This document shows, piece after piece, positions 56,103 through 64,000 of a stretch of DNA of 64,000 bases. The position numbers were made by a program, and so were the translations under genes. This DNA is from Phorcus lineatus. Lineage: Eukaryota; Mollusca; Gastropoda; Trochida; Trochidae. Location: positions 29,361,429 to 29,425,428 of the forward strand of contig OV121097.1 in assembly GCA_921293015.1 (NCBI GenBank), written 5' to 3'. Below the pieces are notes generated by a model that was not told the DNA's origin, did not search any database, and saw only the letters and a program-made list of their open reading frames with translations. How positions within the stretch are numbered: position 1 is the stretch's first letter; each line of letters opens with the position of its first letter.

Positions 56103-59100
56103 TAATAATAATGATAATAATAATGATAATAATAGCTTTCTTGTACGCGCATATATCCATGACAGAGCATGCTTTAAGCGCACAAATTGTATCGAGTATG
56201 TTTTAGAATCAAGAATATTTTTGACAAGCTTGTTTCAAATAACTTTTGTCTTAAATAACCTAATAGCTATATTATTAAGGTTTATATATTATGAATCTTT
56301 ATTCACAGTTTAACACAGTTATCCCATTATGATCCACGTTGTTCAAATGACAAACAACAAATTACACATATAGCTGGCTTCTGTAATGCTTAGAACAGCG
56401 TTGTCCAAATATGTATAGGAATTTAACCTGCGTCTCATATGACTTTTACGAAATGAGTGTGATTTTTTGTATTACCCGAGCGAGAGCGAGGATAATATAC
56501 AAATTCGCACAATTTTTCGTAAAGATCATTTGATACAATTCCAAGGGAAATAATTTCGTGATTACCGATTCTATTCAACATATATAACATAGGAATATTC
56601 AGAAACGGCCTTCTCTTGCGACGGCCGGCTAATAATGGTTTTACGAAGTCAAAGAAGACGAAATACGGTGGCTCTAGCTACAACAATCGTTGCTAGGCAA
56701 AAGTGATATGAACATATGTATTCATGTTGAAAACATGTCTCCACTTATGATTAACCATATATGTAATGAATTATATTACGTATTACGAAATGCAAATAAC
56801 ACAATATCAACTCAAAACTTGTGTCGAACTAAGGACCGAATTATCAAAAGGAAAGGCTGTCAAAACCGAACCGAATCACACTGACAGAAACAGGTATTGA
56901 TTTAAGTTCTATTGACTCACATTCCTCTGAACTCCGACCCCATGAACCTCTGACCTCATGACGCTCCCGACCCCGGTCTGATGTCCTCGCATCTTCACTA
57001 TGAAGTAGTCCTTGTGGTCCTCCTCTGATCTGATCACGAGGTCCGAGGACATCACGTACAGAGGACGCCTGTCCTCCCACAGTATACTGCCGTTCTTACC
57101 GCTTATTATGTACACCTGGGCATGACGAAAGGTAACTGCAAATAATATTACTAGAGTCCAGATCGCCGACTTGTAAATTCACTTCGCTTTTGCAGGAAAT
57201 ATATTTCAGAATATATCTGTTTCACTCATGGCAGGATTTAATTTTTTATCGGTATTCTTTGTTTTGCAAAAGACTGTGATTATCATGTATCTAAGAATGA
57301 ACAGCAACGTACCGTGGACTCGTTATAAGTGGGCCACGCACCTACACTGAAGTGAACCATGAAGTCGAGATATTTATCATCGTCATAGTACCCGGGGGCG
57401 GGGGTGCTGCAACAGAGATATCGTAAAGATCGTCGCTTACCGAAGATTAGGATCTACACTACTATTTCAGAGGCAGTTAAAGGTAAGCAAAGCAAAGTTT
57501 CCTGAATCTGTGTCGTAAAAATCGATGTGTATTTTCACAATACAAATGTAAATCCCGAAAAGATGTCTTTTCTTAGGTTTGGCACCTCTAAATGCTCTTC
57601 AAAGCCTAAGGCGAGGTAGTAATTATAAGTCAGATGACATTTTTTACAGCCGATATTGCAACTTTATAGTGACATTTCAGAAGAGTTCACATTCAGAAAA
57701 CAAGTTTGGTTATTATGATTTTTACCTGTAAGATTCCATATCCGGGAAGTCGGCCGTCCACCTAGGGAACAGTGTGCTGCCATCTAACATGATGACTTTC
57801 CCCTCGAACGCCGAGACAATAATATCCTTTACGCCGTCGTTGTCAACATCAACGATAACTGGAGGCACCATCACGCCTTTTATTTTGCCTCTAAATCAAA
57901 TTATTATCAATAATTACAAATTATAAAACGAATGTATGCAAGTAAAAATATGTATATATTTATGTAAATGTCCGAATAACTTCCGCTCCTTTAGAATAAT
58001 GCAGATGAAGTCTATTTATTTCAAGAAATTGAGTGAAATTGATGATACATATCTACTTAAATAAGACTCGATGTATTACCCTTTTGACAAAATAACTAAA
58101 AACACTAAAATTATTAGATTTCAAATGATAACTTTGATGTCCTGTATAACACTTACAGAAAACTAATGGAGAGTAAAACAAATATAACGACGTCACAAGT
58201 GTAATTAAATCAAGATATTTAATTAGAATAATATCACATGTTGAGCAATAATTGTGTACACTAGCATCGTATTTGTGGCTGATATGCTATCTTCCATTTA
58301 ATTCCATTTTTCTTATATCCTGCATGCAATGTTAAATTTTATCTCTCAAAAGGAACCATTTATATAGATTTAAATCGTGATTACTTTCATTGTAAAAAAA
58401 TAATAGTATATGCATATAATGTAGCAATAGTAATCCATTAATGGCACTTACTCATACAAAACCATTATATTATCATCGAAAATTTCTTTCCAGTTATGTT
58501 TGCCTTGAAACGGCAATGTGTGACTTTGCCCCGTTGCTTCTAAGAGGTCTGGTAAGGTCATTGCCATCAGGTCACCTAGAATGTACATGTCATTTTATTT
58601 TGTAAGTCAGATATATCGACGCCAGTTTCCAACGATCGAATATCGATACGATATTTGGACCGGGGTAACAATTTATCAAGAATCTCAAATCATTCTTGAT
58701 AAAGACTCAATATAAACTGAAATAAAGCTTTTTAAAAAGTGATCTTTGTGAGGTCATAGAATTCTGACGTCATGAGCTTAGATTTCCTCGCATCTTCAGC
58801 TGTGTTGACAGCATGTTGTCTCTTTGAGGAAAATATATTACCATCTTCAACTTTGATGTTTCTAAACTCAAACGGTTTCAACTCGGATAGCACGTTCAGA
58901 TTTTATAATGTATGTTCCAAAGTTGAATATGTGTTTATAAAATGATTTATACATACATTTATTATATAAATATTTCAGTTTATACCAATTTATAATACCA
59001 TTGCAGATGAAATAACAGGCTCTATCCATTTAAATTCACCTTATTGTCAGTCCTTATCAGTCCTTGGTTCAAATAATATGGTATAACGTGTTATCAATCA

Positions 59101-62100
59101 CCCGTGACTGAGACATGACGTCATCGAACAATTTTGATTGACATGTTGGCGCCGAGGCGATTGGCGAGAGGCCAACTCAACGTTAATGCCGTCAGTTTAC
59201 GGTAAAAACACGAATTGTTCATACTATGGAGAGAATTGTTTTTAGATTTTCACTTTTTCTATGATTACATTATATATCTATAAAATGAGCTACTGTCTCT
59301 TTAAGATGTCCACATAGCGTACCAGAAACTGTTTCTCCGCCGCTTCCAAAAAGTATATACTGGGACCCATCCATGGCTGTGTATGTAACCGTGCTCATGT
59401 AGGTTTCACGATCGTTTGGCATCTCAAGGTAGGTTCCAAGGGGACGACCAGTTGCCCCTGACAACACGATTAGTCGCCCAGCAACGCGGGTATGATTCTG
59501 GAATTCAAATGGTTGAAACAAATGAAGTGATATTGACAGAAAAAACGCAAGAAAAAAAAATTGAAATTCCGTGTTTAATGTTTAATAAGCTTCATTCCAT
59601 GTGTGGTTTAATTATGGAGGTGTTGCTGCCTTGCTTCACGCGAAGCGATAGAATATTGCTTGGAAGAGCGCTGCACTACGGGTACACAGCCAATGGAAGG
59701 CAAAGAATTTCCATGTTTACGATGTAATGGGGGCAATAAAGAATTATAATTATCATGTTATGAAATATTATGATATCATACTATTCTATACAGTCATTTA
59801 AAAGCTTCCCATTAGGTTTTTTCTTTTGACCATTGCCTTACGCAAGTGAGTGAGTGAGTAGGGATTTAATGTATTTTCTTACTCTTACTTATTCAACACA
59901 TGGATATTAACTTTACAAGGGAGGGTAGAGAGTTCAGAGAGATGGGATGGAGATAATGAGGGAACAGACGGACAGGACGACACAATGACAGGTAGAGAGC
60001 AGGTTTCAGATCGACTCAAATTTGGTCTGAATATTATCCGTCGACCCACCGGGGGCATTTCAGCTCAGTGTGGCTTAGCTCTCGGGTTCTGTGAAGACCG
60101 CAAACCAACACAACTCCAGTCGAGTGTGATGTGATTAACTTCAGTCAGTTTTCTTTTTGCTTCGTTTTGGTTAATAACAAATCAATTTTTTCGACATTGA
60201 TAAGTTTTACTTTCACTTCATTCTTAATAATTCAAAATCAATTTCACTTTGTCCACTAGTTCGATAACAATGAAGTTCTATGAATATATTTATGAATATT
60301 GATTATTAAAAGTATCTAAGTAGACACAGTAAGCAGTTTAGTTTGACTTATAAATAAATAACTACAAACAAGATACCATTTGACCTTTATGTGGCAAACA
60401 AATTAGTTAATTTTATTTATTACACCAAATTAGGGCATCATCAAGCAAGTCTGCGTCCATATTATAAATGATACTCGTTTTCGACTCGGGCTAATTAACT
60501 TTCCCGCTAACGATCCCGGGTCGAACAACGATGAGCCTCACTTCTATTATGGACGCAGTGTCGCTTAAAGTTGATTCCCGTTTCTTAGCATTGCATTAAA
60601 GTAATATTAGTGACTTACGATCACCTTAAAGTTTTGAAAGGGGGCTTAGTTTCACTTATGATCTTCAGATAACTTCGTATTATAATCGGTTTTGCGTCTT
60701 CTTTTTAATCTAGAGAGAATATGTGTGTCCTCGGAAAGCATTTTGTAGTTTGTAAGATAAAGAAGAGGCAGCCGACAGAGCTTGTAATTTCTATATTTCT
60801 CGAGTTGTAAAAATGCAGTCAATCATAATTAATAAAACGTTGTGAACAATTGTCATTTCTACCTTTGCATCTATGTTGGGATCCCCGCCATGGGGAACCA
60901 AGACATCCGGGACATTATCTCCGTCAACGTCAGGAAGGGGCGTGGCCTGGTATACGTTCCATGTTTGTTTAAAGGAGTCTGGGTATTCACTGCCGTCAGC
61001 ATACCATAGCGTTTTGCCTGTCAGGTGATTGATGAACGTACACATATTTCTATATAAGTTTAAAGAGGCAATAGGATTTTTTGGAAAGATTTGGGGTTTT
61101 TTCAAATCTACTCCAATAAACATTAGTTAATGCCCAAATGTATTATCTTTGGAGGGTCAAAACGTCTCAATACTTAACTCGATTATCCGTAGAGGAAGTT
61201 ATCAAGAAAGAATCATTTGAAGTAGAAAAATCGATTCATATACCTACTAAATATGGTAGCTTCGTTTTAAAATTGCATCTTATGGTTAAAACACATTGTC
61301 ATGTAATTGGGAACATTTATATTTTTTATATATATTAGTTTTTTGTTATTTATCATTAAAGTGTTTTAACACAAACGTTTATTAAACAGATCTTAAGGAT
61401 AAAGCAAAGAATCAAAACAATTTTGAAAACGTATTACACAATTACATTTGCTGGTTTGGATTAAGACTTATGAATAACATATATTATCGCATTGGAGAAC
61501 AGAATACCATTTTCATGACGAGGAATTTTCCACACATCTTACCTTGTCTCAAATCCACTGCTTGTACAGTGGATTGACGGCCTGTACCAATGCAGTCCTT
61601 GACCCCATCAGAATTAAGGTCAAGGTCACACATCAAAAACATAACCTCAGACCGCGTTGGTACTCTCCATAGCTCCTTCCCGTCATAACCCCTCAGGGCA
61701 AGCAAGAAGCCAATACATGGATAGGGTAAATCTGAAAGAAATCATTTTATGATGTTTTGTAGTAAAACAAAACTTGACTTAATGTAATAATAAAAAAACA
61801 ACACATTTGAGAGATGGTACCCAGAAATTGAACTTATAAACTATATGTTTTGGTGCAAAGCTCAGCTGAACAGAAACGAAACAGTTCAGCAAATTTTGGT
61901 TTCAGTTGACATTGTACAGGTGACCTACTTTATCTGTTATTGCTTGATAATACGATAGCTGAAGAGTCGATATTCAAACAGTTGTTGTGTAACCGTAGCA
62001 AAAAAGACTAGCGTCATATCTTAGTTTCTGTAAAATTAAATTGGTCCGTGTGAATGTGACCCTTATGTGCTGCCATACTTCACAGTCATGTAGATGACGT

Positions 62101-63664
62101 TCTATGGGGAAAAAACCAACCATATGATATTCAAAAGAGTTAAAGGGGCAAAAGTATGCTAGTGGATTCAAATATATCAAAACTTCATAAATAGCGTCAT
62201 TTGATCAAGAAGTGATCGTTTCTGGAAAAAAGAACAATTATGCTTATCAGTACAGTATAGTTATAATAAACAGGAACAAAGTCGAGGTTTTTATCGAAAA
62301 CTCGACAATGGCGCGGCCAGTAACTCTCAAACGTAATTTTTGAAAACTTATTTACAGTAGACCCAACGACCGCAATAGATTGGTAGTGCTAAGTAGGTAC
62401 TCTAACCAATTAAATTTGCTGACAACGCTGCAGTTGTAGGCCTAATTAGAGAGTCAGAACTTGTCTATAGATCCGAGCTCTCTAGATTTTTGAATTGCTG
62501 TAAATCTAATTTTATATTTGAACGTTCAAAAAACTAAAGAAATGATAACTGATTTTAGAACAAAGTCAACAGTACACTCTGTGTGTTTTTATAGAAATGA
62601 TATAGAAAGAGTAAATGAATATAAATACTTAGGTAATATCATTGATTCTAAACTTGGAGTTTGGAATGAGAATAATGAGAAAATCATTCATTCCGTGCAG
62701 CATTAGAGAAATACATTCTGTCTAATGTTGCATCACGTTTTTCATGTAAACGTAAATTATCTATCCAAGTCTATGTTGACTGATTTGACATGAATTGTTT
62801 TTTAATATTATGTTCTAAGTTGTCATCACATTTCTGGAGAATTTTTAATTATACAAAACAAATTTCCCTTTTGGGACAATAAAGATTGACCTATCTTATC
62901 TTATCTTAACTATAACACATGCAATTGGAGGCAGAGAGGCGACAACTCTGTGGCCTTTTTATATTACAATCGAAAATTAGAAAATAACATAAAAATGTAA
63001 CTTTCGAAGACATATGGTATTTTCACCCTAATGACCAAAAACTTACCTATTTTCCCCTTAAACATTAGAGATAACTTTTATAAAAAAATTAAGCAAAATT
63101 TGAGAGCAAACATAAAGACAACAAAAATTAGAACATTTTTAATATCTACTTCTAACAACTCAATATCTTAATATGCAGTAACGAATTTTATAACCATCGA
63201 GAACCATTATGTTTTTTTGAATTTATCTTTCATTCGTTGTCGTGACGGCATGTCAAAAACAATGTTGTTACGTCACAGTGCGGCTATATATGACGGTACC
63301 GACTGTGACTGTGGGCAATCGGCCTATGATTAATGTTGATTTTGATAATGTTCCTTGAGTTTGCCACTTCGGTAACTATATTTAACAATTTTTAAGAAAC
63401 CCGTCCCTGAATAACAGCATATCCCTCGCTGTCGCTCGGGATATACTAATATTTAGTTACTAGTTTTGTATGTCTTGGACACTCATATAATTTCCTCTAT
63501 TTGCTATTTTGTCAACTCACTTTTCTCTTCACAGTATTCCTTAATTCCTTTGAGTTCGTCAAGTGTATTTGCTACAGCAAGATCAACCCCATGGGCCATA
63601 CCATACAACACGTCCGGCAACCCATCTCCATCTATATCCGGGGTTCTTATAGACGCTTCCGCAC
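53004..63664 (-). CDS. FAM234 (ITFG3)-like protein, last 12 exons
   Basis: Exons in order of transcription: 63664-63521, 61731-61543, 61017-60863, 59497-59323, 58575-58452, 57890-57726, 57406-57313, 57115-56921, 55606-55561, 54766-54617, 54276-54175, 53251-53004. All junctions are AG/GT and joins are in phase, giving 594 residues plus stop; the N-terminus is outside the window. FAM234A/B hallmarks are present: G-R-L-I-V-L-S-G-A-T-G, Y-I-L-F-G-S-G-G-E-T, G-V-M-V-P-P-V-I-V-D-V-D, P-G-Y-Y-D-D-D-K-Y-L-D-F. Asp-rich FG-GAP/VCBS-like calcium-loop motifs occur five times (D-I-D-G-D-G, D-L-N-S-D-G, D-V-D-G-D-N, and D-V-D-N-D-G twice, in the 57.8-kb and last exons), as expected for a beta-propeller ectodomain. 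The family are type II membrane proteins of largely unknown role; the transmembrane segment should be upstream. The last exon ends S-S-V-Y-T-R-N. Confidence 0.85.
55922..56133. repeat. (AAT)n/(GAT)n microsatellite in a FAM234-like intron
   Basis: About 210 bases of AAT repeats with a GAT block in the middle and at the end. It generates Ile/Asn/Leu-run ORFs in several frames that are not genes. Confidence 0.95.
56425..56780. repeat. Foldback element family 1, copy 2
   Basis: Matches 35349-35735: catatgacttttacgaaatg, tattacccgagcgagagcga, ttaccgattctattc, caatcgttgctaggcaaaag. It lies between the 56921 and 55561 exons. Confidence 0.7.
57891..58451. other. FAM234-like intron, nothing recognised
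   Basis: AT-rich intron with no repeat or regulatory motif seen. The introns at 53252-54174, 58576-59322, 59498-59839, 61018-61542 and 61732-62139 are likewise unassigned. Confidence 0.4.
59840..60125 (-). repeat. SINE of the second type, inverted
   Basis: Reverse complement of the 26529-26660 type in its core (gtcgacgga-ta, ccaaatttgagtcgatctga, aacctgct). It adds a long pyrimidine-rich tail and a (GTGA)n run at ~59846. Confidence 0.55.
60126..60862. other. FAM234-like intron, nothing recognised
   Basis: It holds a GC-richer stretch near 60480-60550 and otherwise AT-rich sequence. Confidence 0.35.
62140..63060. repeat. MITE of the 38614 family, copy 3, split by a LINE end
   Basis: The left part 62140-62412 (tggattcaaatatatcaaaa, aatggcgcggc, ctcaaacgtaatttttgaaa, gattggtagtgctaagtagg) and the right part from ~62930 (atcgaaaattagaaaataac) match copy 2 (43497-43960) in order. 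They are separated by the LINE fragment. Confidence 0.55.
62518..62905 (+). pseudogene. 5'-truncated LINE 3' end with (TATCT)n tail
   Basis: The reading frame 62518-62706 gives N-V-Q-K-T-K-E-M-I, D-F-R-T-K, then E-Y-K-Y-L-G-N-I-I-D-S-K-L, the common C-terminal RT segment (K-T-K-E-M, Y-K-Y-L-G). It then breaks. A 3' tail follows with tttcccttttgggacaataa and cttatcttatctt microsatellite, typical of 3' ends of such LINEs. Confidence 0.7.
63190..63500. repeat. Foldback element family 2, copy 2
   Basis: Matches 46100-46400: gttacgtcacag, ttgattttgataatg, catatccctcgctgtcgctc, ggacactcatataatttcct. The left hairpin arm is eroded. Confidence 0.65.
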
Positions 63665-64000
63665 CTGGTTATGATAATATATCTATCATAAATGATAATA
63701 AATCAAAATGAATCATTATATTTTGAATAAAGTATATGAATTATATCAATTGTGTATAAGATATAGTCAGTTGTGCTTGGGTGATTTTGTTTTCCCAATG
63801 TGAGAAAATGTATCTCTTCACAGGTTCTTACGATGGCTGTACCTCTTTCGTTTCAATGGAATGCATGGCCTAAGCAAGACTCATTCAATCATTTGGTACT
63901 GTTAGTGACAGAAAAGCACTTTGCAGATGAACATTTTTAAAAAAATTGTAAATCTTTTAAAAGTGTTCGACATCTCTCTCGTCTTTGAATTATGTGTTAT
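63665..64000. other. Upstream intron of the FAM234-like gene
   Basis: No further exon with a phase-1 donor was found to the window end. Confidence 0.4.

Overview
The window is AT-rich, intron-rich animal DNA with no prokaryotic features. Copies of GGGAGATAA-type words, tRNA-derived SINEs, decayed LINE, piggyBac and pogo elements, and secreted cysteine-rich multi-exon genes suggest a mollusc. This is inferred from sequence style; the species is not identified.

1-12.76 kb is a mosaic of repeats. A 2.3-kb block at the left edge (family A) recurs in part at 3.9-5.3 kb and recurs inverted at 10.5-12.76 kb. It ends in a ~100-bp multi-palindrome that also occurs at 6.8 and 13.7 kb. A decayed piggyBac relic and a large hairpin lie between the copies. 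Interleaved are copies of a second family (B), which is intronic sequence of a minus-strand gene.

7-25 kb holds the most unusual locus. On the minus strand, a first exon (24985-24918) beside a perfect kB-type site splices in phase to a 131-codon exon with a RHIM-like motif (20243 down to about 19850). Downstream on the same strand are B-family units and ten tandem ~400-bp units. Each intact unit has a strong 3' splice site, a microexon of 12, 18, 24 or 27 nt, and a strong 5' splice site. The microexons are all multiples of three and open in phase 0. The ten 12-nt exons encode L-x-(D/E/N)-(Q/K) and vary in sequence although the flanking intron is almost invariant. At 26.3 kb a divergent first exon starts with a similar peptide, has the same splice phase and its own kB site.

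27-33 kb contains SINEs, a degenerate tandem repeat, a frameshifted LINE end and long stretches with nothing recognisable.

33.2-50.4 kb (plus strand) is one 23-exon gene whose splice junctions I could join in phase from signal peptide to stop (3168 nt, 1055 residues). It encodes five tandem four-exon cysteine-rich modules followed by a Ly6/uPAR-like domain. Its introns hold MITEs, foldback elements, long microsatellites and a decayed duplicate of the last exon.

53.0-63.7 kb (minus strand) holds the last 12 exons of a FAM234 (ITFG3)-like membrane protein gene; the 5' end lies beyond the window.
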